A stretch of 64,000 nucleotides of DNA from Acheta domesticus. Lineage: Eukaryota; Arthropoda; Insecta; Orthoptera; Gryllidae. The stretch covers positions 160,244,885 through 160,308,884 of the forward strand of contig JAHLJT010009436.1 of NCBI GenBank assembly GCA_031308135.1, read 5' to 3'. How positions within the stretch are numbered: the first letter of the stretch is position 1; each line of letters starts with the position of its first letter. Shown one piece after another: positions 44,200 through 57,700 of this stretch. The translations under genes and the position numbers were made by a program. Below the pieces are notes generated by a model that did not search any database, had not been told where the DNA came from, and worked only from the letters and a program-made list of their open reading frames with translations.

Positions 44200-45602
44200 A
44201 AATGTATATTTGTATGAAAATGAATAGTAAATTTTGATGATATTGTTTAGAATAAAAGTATTAAAAAATTACATACTAATCAAAGATGAAATTATGGAAT
44301 AAACAAGTATGCGTATAAAATATGTAGTATCTAAGTAGAAAATATATACGAGTATAAATAGATAGGAAATGACAAGAATTAAAGCAATAAAGCAATTTAA
44401 GCAAACTTTTTCAAAAATATAAAAATGTTTGCTCACTCTCTCATTAAATACTGACAAATGGCTCACACGTGTATTAATAATTGAATGGAGACCATGTAAT
44501 TTATAAAAATATCTCTTGAAGACCACATTCCTCCTTCCGAATCATTTACACAAAACGGTATTGCCATAATAAGAAAATTATATTGTGACCTCACCCCGCA
44601 GTCCCTGAGGTTTTAAGTGCGCCGCTGTTATTTGCAGGGAATACCCTACAATTTGGAATCAAGATTTGCATGTTCTGCCAAAATATCTGTAATTCAGGAC
44701 ATTCACGCTCTCGTACTGAGGAACATTCTCACCATTGTAATACATACAGTACTTCTGCGAAGAAGTGGTTCTTTATTTTTGCTATCAAACGGTAGCTCAT
44801 ACAACTGGTTAGAAAATTTTACCAACCCATCGTACAGACGGCAACTTGAGGCGTCAGTGGCAGTTTGTGAGGTCCACCTGGGGTTCTGATGGAGGCAGAC
44901 TGGACTGATCTGGGGAATAGGTCGTACCAGCTGGTTTTATTCTCGAGTAGGGCCTACCTATTTACCCAGAGTGCTACACTACATATACCAAGATATTACT
45001 ACCTATCCACGTAGTGAATATACAAGAGAAACACATTTCTTCTAAGATATATGATCTGTTTGTTTCTTCTCTTTCTTGGTTCTAAAATATAGTTTAGTTA
45101 AGCTTGTATACCAAATATAAGTACCAACTATTCAAGTGCATACAATATTGATACCATTTATAGCAATAATTCAGAATTACAATGGTACAACTTAGATACG
45201 AAATTCATTAGCTTGCATGAATAGCAGCTTAGTTTCATTTTAAAAAATGTTCGAATACAAGAATAAAAACTAAGAATTAAAACAATATGGTTGAACCTTT
45301 GAATAACTAATTATCGCCATATCTATTTTTAAATAACTCGTTCCATTCCCATTTAATAATATTTTAGATGACTGCAGCTCATTACATGATGTTATTACGA
45401 TGCAGAATCATTATAGTCCAGGGGTATGACCAATCACAGAGACTGTTTACTAAGCAATCATTGGAAGGTTGGTTAATGTTTCTAGAATATGTTGTGTTCT
45501 ATTTAGACGTACCGCGGGCTGATGCCAGTTAATTGCACCGACACAGCAAATTGCTAAAACGAGAAACGGGAGTGAATCAGACGAGGAATGAACGCCCCCA
45601 AA
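44200..45602. other. No gene recognised (copy B equivalent of 23640-25036)
   Basis: Same content as copy A, including the unassigned 90-codon frame at 44617-44889 and the arm-like segment near 45355-45525. Confidence 0.45.
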
Positions 45603-45610
45603 AGTACAAG

Positions 45611-46076
45611 CAGTGGCGTAGCAAGGGGGAGGGCAGGGGGGTCGGCGCGCCCCGGGTGACACCATTCTAGGGGTGACACCAATTAAATTATTTTATAGTT
45701 GGAATTATATAATTTAAATAATTTACTTAAACATTTTATATATTAATAGTTAGTTTTCTTGGTTTTAGTAGTTTGAAAATTGTATTGTTGCAATTATATA
45801 ATTTTTATGGTTTTGTTAAAAATTATTTGTATTAATTTAATAAGTATACATTTAAATCATAAGCATAAATTATGATTTAGTTGCAATTATTTTGCAATTA
45901 TTCTTAATTACGTAGAATTTTTAATATATTATTAATAACTATCATGTGCACATACATTTGTATTTTTAATAAAATAATGTACAATCAATGCAGCACTAGA
46001 TATTTTTATACTTAATTTATGGGGGAAGACACCATTAGCTTCGCCCCAGGTGACACCAACTGAAGCTACGCCACTG
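45611..46076. mobile_element. hAT-type MITE with 8-bp target duplication (copy B)
   Basis: CAGTGGCGTAGC...GCTACGCCACTG, a perfect 12-bp inverted repeat here, flanked by AGTACAAG at 45603-45610 and 46077-46084. Length 466 bp. Confidence 0.93.
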
Positions 46077-46084
46077 AGTACAAG

Positions 46085-46412
46085 AACTACGATAAAGATG
46101 GCCAACGCTGTGTAAACCGCAAGGGCAAACGGTGGGTGAGACGCCTCCGATGGGTGGGCGTGCTGACGAATGTCGCGCCGATGCGATGCTCCGCGGCAGC
46201 CAGGACGGCGATCGGCCGCGGGCAGAAGCTGGGGACGCGTCAAAGAGAAGGCAATTTGCGTCTGGGGGAAGCGGTGACGGCAGCGCGGCACCGCGGGCGC
46301 TCACGACGTGAGGAGAGCGCGCGTGCACGACGCGCACGCGTGCGGCGCCCTCCGCCCCGGGCACGCCACGCCACGCACCGCTGCGGCCGCCGCTGCGAGG
46401 ACGTCGGTGAGG
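46085..46412. other. CpG-rich patch (copy B)
   Basis: Counterpart of 25520-25847 with no coding decision possible. Confidence 0.3.
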
Positions 46413-46935
46413 TCACGGCTCAGGGCATCAACTGATGTCACTGCAGTGAGACACTGGCCGGGAGGGCCTAGGACCCCACTCCCGACGGCGGCCGTAGGAT
46501 TTTCCACATTAGCTCGTCAACTAGGTCGAATGAACTCGCTGTCTGGAGGGAAATTCTAGCGGCTGACTGCTCCGATCGATAGTTTTCCGTGGTTTCTCCC
46601 ATCAACACCAGGTGAATGCCGGAGCAGTATCCTAAGAAACGGGCCCGGACCGCGCGATCCTTTCTTCCTCTTCCTTGTCCTATCCTCACCCCTTACTTAC
46701 ACACACATGCATTACACTACCACACACGGCGGAACTTTAGAGGTAGTCCGGGCTGAGGCAATGACTCTCTGATGGGAGATATCTGGTTGGGGAAAACCCC
46801 GCGAAGTCGATGGGTAGGCGTCGGTGGACGGCAAATGGTCGGCGACGGATCTCGCCATACGAGGGAATAACAACGCCATCTCCCGCGAAAAACACTACAC
46901 TTACGGGACTCACGTCCTCAGTTGACGCGCCATAT
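46413..46935 (+). mobile_element. SINE family 1 copy (copy B)
   Basis: Same insertion as in copy A. It shares TTTCTCCCATCAACACCAGG and GAATGCCGGAGCAGTA with 18722-19270. Confidence 0.65.
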
Positions 46936-47044
46936 ATCACTAATCAAAACTGGGGGGGGGGGAGGAGCAAAGACGATGTACCGATGCGCCAACGCCTGCG
47001 TCAGATGTGAAGGACAACTACAATTGGCGATACTGTGACAGCTA

Positions 47045-47276
47045 TACCTCGGTTTTTCTGTCTCGGCGCGAGGGGGTGTCTCATCAAAATGGAATATCTC
47101 ACGGTATTTCGTGTCGTTCTCGGTTGAGCCGCTAGGAGACGCATGATAGCCAGCAATGCTCGATACAGTCGCGATCATGAGACTCCTAGCGACACAACCG
47201 AGAACGACACGAAATACCGTGAGATATTCCATTTTGATGACCCACCCCCATGCGCCAAAAAAGAAAAACCGAAGTA
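47045..47276. mobile_element. Foldback MITE (copy B)
   Basis: Same element as 26480-26711. The right flanking dinucleotide is CA instead of TA, a later point change. Confidence 0.8.
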
Positions 47277-47629
47277 CAGTCGGGAGCTACCCATGGTCAT
47301 CTTGCTTGCTTTCCAACTCTGGGCACCGTGATTCAGATCCTGGAATTTGTGAAGCAGTAAGCGATTTTATGGCACGTTTTCTCGAGGATTTCCCTTTCCC
47401 CTGTCTCTCAATGTCTTTCCCCTGTCTCAAGCCCTTCAACTCTTGTTGTTATATAGCGCTGTTGAGAGTTCGCAAGTGCGAGTCCGCAACCGACGCTTCG
47501 TGGCCGCGTGGGTGGAGACTCGAGGCCGTCGGCAGCGGATTTCGGAATCGCCTTAAGTCGCTGGGTCGGACGTCCCCGCCTGGATGAAGATCCCGAAGAC
47601 CGGATGCATTTTCCCGGAAATTTCCGGAA

Positions 47630-47720
47630 CCGGACCGGACCGGACCGGACCGGACCGGACCGGACCGGACCGGACCGGACCGGACCGGACCGGACCGGAC
47701 CGGACCGGACCGGACCGGAC
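47630..47720. repeat. CCGGA pentanucleotide array, 18 units (copy B)
   Basis: Perfect array, eight units longer than in copy A. Confidence 0.97.
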
Positions 47721-47724
47721 ATTT

Positions 47725-50279
47725 CCGAGGAGAGCAATGTGAAACGAGCAATTCAATGAACCTTCTTTCTCCATTTAGATCCCGCTCCTATCCGAAGGGC
47801 CAGGCGATCTTTGAGGGATTCTCCATGGGAATAATAGAGTTTTGAATAATTGAGTAGTGAATAGAACTGTAAGATACAATCGTAATACTTTACAGAACTT
47901 TTGTGCCCTTCTACATGATTATCTGTCTTAACTCTCTCAGCCTGAAATAGTGGCTACCCATACGACCCAAGTCTGTATTGATGTGCCGATCTCGTAGGGT
48001 GACAAGTGCGTTCATTGGCACAGCCTTGCGTCGCTATTGGACCCCCATTGCACTCACCAGAGCGTATTTCCTTGGCCGCCTTTATCTACCCTATGTTTGT
48101 GCACTTTTTAAACATTCTGTATTCTACAAAAATAATGTAGATAGATTGTTAATAAAAATTGGTATATACAAATGGGCAACAACTTGATAAAACTGCCAGG
48201 GTTTACAAAATATAGATATTTGAGACAATTATTTCGTAGACTATAATCATACTGCACACTTCTATATATTTGATCATCTCATGCCTCGATCTCCAACCCC
48301 AAAGGAAATTCTTCCATGAATTTGCATTATATCAAATGTCATCTTTTCTTTACTTCTTTTTCCATTTTTCAAGTTCGTTCAGAACGTCGTAAATTGTAAT
48401 CTGCACAGTGAATCGTAAATTACTAGCCAATTTCCTGTCCCTGTGAATGCATTCATTGAAGCGGGAAGACCTTTCAACTCACTGGAGGGAACCCCTGGCA
48501 ACATCGCTTGAAACTAAGACTAATCAGAGTCGTCCGTTCTGTTTTGTTAAGAACAATAAACTGATCGAAAAAGTTGAAAGGTCACTGTCACAAAACCACA
48601 GATAGCGCTAATAATGCATTGAACGAACAAAATATAAAATATTAAACAATACAATAAAGTTCTGTCATTCTTTTATAGATTGTGATAGACCAGCGTTATA
48701 AACAACCTTTTTCGTAGCAAAAATTTGTTCATAAAATGGCGTTAATTGCACAAAAACATAGGTATTTTTCGTTTATAGAACGAATAATTTAATTACACAT
48801 TCTGCCAAATTGCAATGAGCGAATCGTGGGGTGGAGGCGGTCAATCTCACCAGGTTTTTTTCCGTACAGATGTCAAATATTACTTTTGCAAAAAGAGCAC
48901 TTTGCAAAAAGTGTTGCGACAATATGACAATCTTTCTAAAAATGACCTGATGGCAAGATAAGATTTGGAACAAGTCAACAAAGATGAAGCCATAGAACCT
49001 GACGTACCAATGTAAGTTGACCTGAATATTCTTCAGGATATTCGATAATGCCAATAATTACAAATAATACAATATACAAGAGATGTAGTAATAAAATACG
49101 TCTAATGCCATTTGTATGTAAGAGATATCAATGAACACCAGGGACTTCGAAACCTAGGCGTCAGTGAAGGTGCAGTCCGTCGTCTTCCAAAATATTAGTT
49201 TTCTTTTTCCCTTTATTAATTACAAGCTTTCCTCTTTCCAATTAAAATATAAACTGATTCAAATGCGCCTTTATTTGTGCACAACTTTATTGAATGTAAA
49301 TTAAATTTAAGAGTGAGTTGTTGTGAGGGAAGTTACGTGGAGTGCCATTTCCACGATAACTTCCAGGCATATTTTGCTCACTAATGGCGAAATCATTGTT
49401 CCTAGAAGAAAACCTTGAACCCAAATGTAGAGAGTTTTATCCTCTTTCATTTCATATCCAATTAATATTTTCTAAAACTGGATAGTTTTTAAGTTATGTT
49501 GAGATTGTGGGATTATTCTCGATTTTTCATGTATTTTGTTTATATCAAGTGTCGCAGAGCTCTCAGGGCTAAACCGTTAAATGGAGAAAAAATATTAATG
49601 ACATTAAATATGGTTAACATTATCTTCTATTTGACACAGCACCAGTGTTTAGACAAATAGATAGGTTTTTTGAGTTATTTTGAAACAAAACTGAAAATGT
49701 TCGTGATTTTTACACATTGTTTGCTTAAAAAACGTGTTTCCGGTCAAAATTGTTGGCAAACCTGATAGTCATGTTCTGCGCCCCTAAGCCCTGCGGGAAC
49801 CAAATTTCAAAACTGCACCAAACACCTTCCGCTATTGGCCCTTTTTGAGCGCCATTAGACTGAACTGGTGTTTCTCGTCCTCTCTTATTTCCTATATACT
49901 TGTCTATCTTCCTAGTACAATACATTTACACAAATCTGTACATATATCGTTTTGCCTAATCAGTGACGAGGACAAAGCCAAACACCAAAGAAATTTATTT
50001 ACGAGTGGATTGTGAAATTCGCGTATGCCTCAGAGAGAAAGCTCTTCTGATCAACTACTTCACGAAGCAAAACACTCAAAAGTAAATAAAACAGGACATT
50101 TATTTCATATAAAACATCTTCGTTTCAGCATGCGGCTCTATATAAAGATAATCAAAATGACCTTCTACATCTAGTTACACCCTGAGTACAGTTTATCTTT
50201 GGACTCGCTTTTTGGCGTTGTATTTAACAAGACCGAAAGCTCTCAAATTCCTTTAGGAATTCTAAACGAGCGTGCGCGC

Positions 50280-50280
<1 letters not shown>
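47725..50280. other. No gene recognised (copy B equivalent of 27120-29670)
   Basis: Same unassigned short frames as copy A. Only small indels differ. Confidence 0.45.

Positions 50281-50282
<2 letters not shown>

Positions 50283-50325
<43 letters not shown>
50283..50325. repeat. CA microsatellite (copy B)
   Basis: Uninterrupted CA run of about 43 bp; interrupted and shorter in copy A. Confidence 0.95.
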
Positions 50326-50327
<2 letters not shown>

Positions 50328-50449
50328 TTGAAACAACCTAGATTAACTGTAATAAACGTTCGAATTTCAAGACAATGGTTTAGAAAAATCTGCTATAGCA
50401 GAAAGGACACATAAGTTGGAAAAAGCACATAGTATCACCAGGAACATCT

Positions 50450-50825
50450 ACAACAAGAAATTTCTATCACGAAAACTCAAAATATTGCACTACAATACAG
50501 TAATAAAACCGAAATGCCTGTATGCAATGAATGTCTTGTTTTGAATTACTAATTTTCTAATTTTCATGTATTTTTGGAATAAGAAATATAGCATTACCTG
50601 GGTTCTGGAAGTTAAGAAAGATATGAAAAGGAACAAAATAAGAGAAGAAACAATCGAGAGATATTCTAATAATAAATTGGAACAAATGAAAGGGTACGGA
50701 AGAGGGAGAGGAAGACTGGTGCAAAATGGTCCGAAGAGAGGAAAATGACACAGTGAAATGGAGGAGAACTAGAGAAAGTAGAAAGAGCAACATAAAAAGG
50801 AAGTGTTGAAATTGCCTCGTGGTCC
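50450..50825 (+). pseudogene. LINE RT C-terminal relic (copy B)
   Basis: Copy of 29825-30200 with the same peptide signatures and stops. Confidence 0.55.
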
Positions 50826-51169
50826 CTACATGACCCTAACGAAGATAGAAGAAACGTTTCGAATCATTTTCGTAAAGCCACCTGCGATACAAGACCATTG
50901 TTTCAGACCTCGTCAGAAATGATTACAATAAGAACACGAGGTGGCGTACCAAATTTTTCAGTTACCTTTCATATGCCACATTTCATATATCTGCTATCCT
51001 GACACGTAGAGATGAAATTAGTTTTATAAGAGAGACTAGCTTATTAAAAAACATCAAAATACCTGGATTGTGTAATATATTTACAAATTGAGGTGAATCT
51101 AAAGATAATTTTTACAAAAACAAAGGCTCTAACCGGATAAGGGGGGGGGGGGTTCCGGCCTTAGTTTGC

Positions 51170-52685
51170 AATTAGACTCAGATTATTCTCTATTATAGGT
51201 AGAGGCGACGCTAGCGACACAAACTCATGTAGGGGGATAGCTTTAGAATGCACAACATTTAAAGTGCTGACAAGCCTGTTGACTAGCAGACTGTATAAAA
51301 TTATAGAAAAATTTCTACAAGAGGAACAATTTGGATTGGAGGGAAAACTCAACTATACAAGCCATATCAACTATATCAACTATACAAGCTATTAAATGCT
51401 TACAAGATGACATCGAAAAAGCATTGAGGTATCCAAAAGGAAAACTGCATGCCGTATTATAGATTACACGAAAGCTTTGCCCTCATAAATAGAACAAAGC
51501 TAATAGAAAAATTTGAAGCAATGATTTGTGACAACTACATTGCAAGATTACTAAAAGATATAATAAGATGCAACCTAATACAAATAGATGACAATGTAGA
51601 TAAATCGGACCCCATAAAACTGCAAGGAGACTCCATTGGTCCACTATTATTCATCGCTGCAACGGCAGATATTCATGAGAGTGTCACATCAGAAAATGTT
51701 AAAATGTATGCATATGCGGACGACATGGTTCTCATCTCTCGGGACATTGAAAACCTACAAATTGCCTTCAGCACACTGGAAAAATGGGCCAACAGTAATG
51801 AACTAAAATTAAAGAAAAAACTGGATCCATGACATTTAGGAAGGGAGATAGACTAGCCTCTACTGATATAATCCTGCGCGAAAAATAAGATATTAACACA
51901 TGCATCGCCTTTCCAGTACTTGGGAATGGCATTACAAACACAAGGAAATGTATACTTCAAACACAAAAAAGAAAATCACAGCTGCCATTACTACCGTGAA
52001 CAGCATCCAGAATTTACCAAAGACTTCTTTGCAGATCGCCATGAAACTTTTCGAACTTAAAATCACTCCCACTCCCATAATTATATATGGTATCCATTTA
52101 ATATGGGAACACCTGAAAAAGAAAAACCTAGCAGACATAGAAAAAGTAAAATCACGATTTCTAAAACCAACTCTTAGGTCTGACAAAGTATACACCCTCA
52201 CGATTAGTGTATGAACAATCCAGGGAGCAATTTTACATAGAAGATTAAGATATCAATTGCTACTGCCCTGAACGGAGGCGTACAAGATTTTACTACAGGA
52301 ATTACAAAAGAAGAAGGACGAGATATGGTTGGAATTTTACAGCACAGACGCTATGATAAACACAATGGATGAGAGCCCAATACGACATAAGACGAGTAAA
52401 TGTATGTAACAATGAAAGATATGTAACAAGGAGTTATATGTGTGGGAAATATAGTTGTCCTATAATATTGAAGTCTGAATTATTTGACATGTAATGACTC
52501 GTTTCGCTGCACATGGTTTCCACCACTGAATCTGCAAAAAGGAAAACTACCACCAACCAGAAGAAACATTAGTGTGTAAACTCTGTGAAAGTTTTTGTGA
52601 TAGATATCGTGTAAAAATATGTGAAAGACGGACATTATCACTAAAAAAAATTTGTGAAAGCTAATTCTCCACATTGTGCGAAAAC

Positions 52686-52686
<1 letters not shown>
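51170..52686 (+). mobile_element. Plus-strand LINE relic with YADD reverse transcriptase (copy B)
   Basis: Copy of 30545-32054. Frame 51449-51832 carries LQGDSIGPLLFIAATAD and MYAYADDMVLISRD. Frame 51900-52214 continues the thumb a little further than in copy A (LFELKITPTPIIIYGIHLIW). Defective. Confidence 0.75.

Positions 52687-52734
<48 letters not shown>
52687..52734. repeat. ATT array (copy B)
   Basis: 16 units, three fewer than the copy A equivalent, between the 3' ends of two oppositely oriented LINEs. Confidence 0.9.
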
Positions 52735-52735
<1 letters not shown>

Positions 52736-54326
52736 CATTACATCACGACTAAAGGTGTTATGAGTCGGCTGAATATAAAATCTACTCCAGGTTGCAACAG
52801 TTACCTAAGGAGCAGATCCGATGACTATCAGTGCCTCTACAATACTTTACGCAAAATGTGTGCTGTTCCAAATAAAGCAATTTCTTGCACTTCCCAGTCT
52901 TTTGAATTACCAGGGAGTTTAGACAAGTTCTTACTCAAGTTTTGCGGAACAAATCCCAGAGCTCCGATAACTATCGGGACGACCTGTGCTTTTACGCCCC
53001 ACATTCGGCTGATCTCGATTTCCAAACTCTTGTATTTAAGACGTTTCTCTGCCTCCTTGGTAACGACGTTTTGATCGCAAGGTACAGCAACATCGATAAG
53101 TAAACACGATTTTTTCGCCAAATCCCGGATAACTATATCCGGTTTGTTTGCCGCTATCGTGCGATCAGTTTGAATTTGTTGGTCGTACAATATCGTACAC
53201 AATCCAACAGACGTCCACCGGTTTCGGTGAGTGTTCATACCACTTGGGGCATGTGTTTGGAACTTCGAGGGCGGTACAGATCTGCCAGTGGAGGTAGCTA
53301 CACACCCTGTCATGTCTTTTAAGGTATTCGGTCTTTGCTAGGATTGGACAAGCTGAGACAATATGATCAATGGTTTCTACTTGCTCCTGGCAAATGCGGC
53401 ATTTATCATCTTGAGAAATTTTGAGAACCGCTTTATCATTATGTCGTGTTCTCAAGGCCTGATCTTGGGCAGCTATTACAAGTGCTTCCGATTCTGGCTT
53501 CATTCTTCCCCTTTTAAGCCACATAAATGATTAATCTTTATTGATCTGCACCTTATCCATTCTTTTTAGGTATTGTCCGTGGAGTGGTTTGTCTCTCCAC
53601 GATTTCTTTAACATTTTTTGTGTCTCACACTTCATGTTTAGCAGCATCAGAAGTTCAGTGTCTGTGTTATTCGACGTGTCTTGCCTAGTTTTCTTTGCAA
53701 TGCTTCTTGCTACACTAACAATGCCTCTGTTTCCCATTATTCGGTCAGATTTCATGACCTGCCTCATTAGAGGGTCATCTTGATGGCATACTTCCCCAAC
53801 CCGACTATTGCGTTGTGCCAGGAGGCCTCAATTTGTCTGAGGCCTCTTCCTCCTTCCTTACGTGCCACATAAAGTCTATGTATATTAGCTCGAGGGTGGG
53901 AAACATGATGCATTGTTAGCAGTTTTCTGGTTTTTTCGATCCATGGTGCGAATTTCTTGCTCAGTCCAGTCCACTAATCCAAAACTGTATTCGGCTACAG
54001 GTACCGCCAAACTACCTATTGCAGATATTTATTCCTGGAATTCAGAGCGGACTGCAGGACCAGTCTCACTCTTCTATAATACTCCCTAGAAATTCTCTCT
54101 TTCATTGTGTCGTTCGAGATGGATTCACATTCTTCAATGCTCAGATATTTGTAAGTTTTACCTGGCTCAAGATCTTGAAGCAGTGGTGCGTATCAATTTC
54201 AATGTTCTCATACGTTGTGAGTTTCCCTCTTTTTAAATTGATTTTTGCACACTTGTCAAGACCAAACTTCATGCAGATGTCATTGCTAAAATCATTCACG
54301 ACAGCATTTGGGAGAGAATCGCTTCA

Positions 54327-54330
<4 letters not shown>
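52735..54330 (-). mobile_element. R4/Dong-like LINE, short form (copy B)
   Basis: Counterpart of 32112-33710. The knuckle CRICQEQVETIDHIVSAC and the endonuclease core are both present but in different frames (53165-53524 and 52837-53313) because of an extra base near 53215. A 6-bp-scale deletion near 53785 also breaks the upstream segment. Confidence 0.82.

Positions 54331-54368
<38 letters not shown>
54331..54368. repeat. ATT array (copy B)
   Basis: About 12-13 units; about 18 in copy A. Confidence 0.9.
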
Positions 54369-54369
<1 letters not shown>

Positions 54370-55981
54370 TTTCACGGCTTTCTGGTATATATTTTAGGAG
54401 TCATACAGATATTTCTATCAAAGCATGATTTCCGTAGAACAACAATTTTAACAAACATTTATTTTAAGAACTAACCAGGGAGTAAACAATTCTACAAATA
54501 TAAATTTTAACACATAAATTAATTTACAAATTAAAAGTAAATAGTTCTTTAACACATTTTTAGAAACTCATAAATCTTCTGACCAGAGAACACGTGCTCA
54601 GGATCACAACTTTCTGTAGATTGATGGTAATGTTCGTCTCGATCCCCAGTTTATTCAGAGAGTGCTTCAGGACGATAGGTATCACACCTCTTGCTGAGAG
54701 GACGATTGGTACAATCTCCGCGTCCAATACATGCCACTGCTACTTTACAACTTGTGCTAGTTCTCTGAATTTTTGAATTTTATTTTTGTGTGTTGTTTCG
54801 AAGTTGCTGATATCTGCAACTGCTATGTCTATCAACCATACTTTTCTTTTAGATGTATTCCAAAGATGACATCCGGCCTGTTATGTTGTACTGTTCTGTC
54901 GGTTAGTACGCTTCGGTCCCAGTATAGCTTATATGTGTTGTTCTCGATGACATTTTTTGGATGGTACTTGTAGTAGGGTGTATCAAATTCACCAGCAATT
55001 CCACATCCTTTCTTGTAAGTTTGGCGTGGATGATTCGTGCTACCATATCGTGCCTCTATTTATAATCTGTTGGGGCAAGCATGCTGCAACCCGTAGTGAT
55101 GTGCTGGATCGTTTCTTGACCTTCACCACAAGCCCGGCAGATATCGGATGGCACATCGGGGTCTTTAATAATGTGCTTGAGATAATTTCTTGTCGCAATC
55201 ACCTGGTCCTGGATTGCTATCAAAAATCCTTCAGTCTCGGGGTACAGATATCCTATTTAAGCCACTTGTACGACAAGCAGGCGTCGACATTTGATTTGGC
55301 TATTTCTGTAGGCTATCTACCATGAAGTGCTTTTTGTTTCCATTGTTCTATTTCCTTGGCTTGTGTTGATTGTTCTTGTAATACATTTTGCTGTTTGAGG
55401 TTGAGGGGTGTATAGTTCTCGTCCACTTGCTAGATTAATCTGTGTAGCTGAGATGACAAGGCTTTCTCTTTGAAATACTCTCTCATGTCCGTCATCAGTT
55501 TTGCGTGGATATTACCAATCTTTAAGATACCCCTTCCCCCTAGTCGCCTTGGTGGTGTTATTCTTTGGATAGAACTTTTTGGATGGTGGTATTTGGACCG
55601 AGTCATTTGGACCCTGATAATCCTCTCCAGTGAGTCTAAATCTGTTCTGGTCGATTTTATAATGCCGAATGAGTAAGTAATCACAAGTATGGCATATGTA
55701 TTAATTGCTGTTTTAAAAGATTACGAGAGTTGAGGGAGGTTGAGTATGGTATTCAATCTGTTAGTAAACTCTGTTTTTAACGTCTCTTTTATCTGACTGT
55801 GTATGATCATTTTATTTTGTTGAATTTCCAGATACTTCTAAAACTCATCTATTCCCAATGCTGTGATGATCTCTCTTGATGTAGTCTCATGATCTGTGCT
55901 CTCTATGAGCTTTCCCTTTTGAATACTTTGTATTTTACATTTTTCTATATCAAATTGCATGCCATATCACTAGAGAATCTT

Positions 55982-56449
55982 TCAGATATGTATTAGCTTC
56001 TTCAAACCCTGTAATGTGCTAGAGTATAGTTTTATGTCATCCACGTACGCCAAATGGGTGGCCATACACGTCTCTTGGCCTTTCAGTTCAAATCCCAGTC
56101 TAGTGTTGTCCAATACATACGACAGCGGATTTATGGCCAGGCAGAACCAAAAGGGACTGAGGCTATCTCCTTGAAATATCCCTTGCTTGATCTTCAAACT
56201 TTTTATGACTACTCTCTCGTTCCTTGATTGCATCTGTATTCTCGTAGACCAGTGGTTCATTACAGTCTTGAGGAATTCAACAATCACAGTGTTTATACCG
56301 GATATTCTCAGGACATGGATGAGCCAATCGTGAGGGACCATGTCGAATGCTTTTTTAAAATCAATAAAGCACGTATACAGGTTGCGCTTTTTCCCACATG
56401 CCTGGGACATGATAACACTGTCTATTACTAACTGTTCTATACTTCCCAA
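55982..56449 (-). pseudogene. R4-like RT palm with YVDD (copy B)
   Basis: 155 codons carrying RT motifs A (FIDFKKAFD), B (QGDSLSPF) and C (AYVDD). It is continuous here but interrupted just before YVDD in copy A by loss of one A in a run. Non-LTR RTs use these aspartates for target-primed synthesis. Confidence 0.8.
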
Positions 56450-57450
56450 TGAACCCTTGCAGCTGCCTTTTTGAGTCTTCGAGATTGTTATTTTTTATGC
56501 AATGTGGTTCGATGATCATATGTAGACAGCCATTCATGATCTTGTATAATGCATTGAGGCATGTGATTGGTCGGTAATTCCCTGGATGTGTAGTGTCATT
56601 TGGTTCTGGTTTTAAGTATGTAACTCCTTCACTCAAGATGTCTGGAGTTGCTTTCGGATTTTTCAGGTAATGATTCACAAGTGTCAAGATCTTTTCATGG
56701 AGACATGTGAATCTCTTGAACCAGGTGTTATGAAGCCCATCAGGACCAGGGCATTTCCAATTATCCAGCTTACGAATAGTGGCTCGTAAGATATCCATAG
56801 AAATTTCACTGGTTTCCATGTGACTGATAGTATCAGTAGAATTCGTAACGTCACTCATCCATGATGTTCTTTCTTGAAAGTGGACTTCTGTTGACCATAT
56901 TCCTCCACAGAATTCTTCTACAGCTGATTTCACTGGCAACTGAACGGTTTCAATTTCTCCTTTCAATCTCCTCAAACACTTTTTGATTTCTATTAAATGC
57001 TTGGTTATCATTTTTGCGTTTTAAACTCTTATTATAGCGTCTCAATCTTTGGCTGTAAAGGCTGAGTTTTTGTTTCAGAGTATCAATATATTCTAGAATA
57101 TATTCATTTGCAGGATTGTACGCTGCGTGTTTGCGATGCATTCTCATGATTTTTGATGCTTTTCTCTTCATCTTGTTGCTTTTATTTCCCCTCACATAGG
57201 CTTCCAGAGCCGCTATCTCTAATCTGAGCTGCTTTATTCTCTTCTCTAGCCTTATCTTCCAGGGCGGTTCATGCGCTTGTCGGTGCGCTTGTTGTTCTCG
57301 ACTTTCAATGATTTTCCCACCGTTTGCCCTTATAATTGCCACTACCATGCAATAAATGGTGGAATCAAGTTGGTCGTGTGTGATGTTTTTAACTTGTTCC
57401 ATATCAGAGGGGAGTATGTTTTCGTTTGCCAGTTTTATCAATTCTGCCAA
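56361..57450 (-). pseudogene. R4-like N-terminal and RT domains 0-2 (copy B)
   Basis: Two overlapping frames (56361-57011 and 56950-57450) cover the basic helical region QRLRRYNKSLKRKNDNQAF and the RT start WKCPGPDGLHNTWFKRF, LKPEPNDTTHPGNYRPITC. They are separated by one frameshift near 56980. Confidence 0.75.
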
Positions 57451-57700
57451 TTTCTTGGAGCTGTGTTGTCTTTGTATTTGGGTCTTGTTTGGTATGTAAA
57501 TCCCCAGTATTCCGCTTTTGCTGGCTGGTAATGCTGACGGAGCCGTTCAAGCAGCATACCTTCAACAGGATGTACAAAGTCTTGATGTTCACTTCGGCAA
57601 GCATCCGCTTGCTGGACTATCGGGTCCGGTTGAGAGACTCGAGGCATCAGTTCTACAAAGGACTCTGCTTACTCCTGCCATTGGCTAAAAACCAGTTGCT

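Larger units (their letters stand above)
54369..57700 (-). mobile_element. R4/Dong-like LINE, near full length (copy B, better preserved RT)
   Basis: Counterpart of 33765-37090. The RT region is less broken than in copy A. Frame 55982-56449 runs through FIDFKKAFDMVPHDWL, QGDSLSPFWFCLAINPLS and the catalytic AYVDDIKLYS. Frame 56361-57011 joins the pre-RT helix to NWKCPGPDG and NYRPITCLNALYKI. Frame 56950-57450 keeps the N-terminal basic region that a 5-bp deletion breaks in copy A. The C-terminal third, with knuckle and endonuclease, is frameshifted in both copies. Confidence 0.85.

Noticed and set aside
32055..54368. CRISPR-like or tandem array interpretation of the trinucleotide runs
   Set aside because: They are simple AAT/ATT microsatellites without spacers, in a eukaryotic context.
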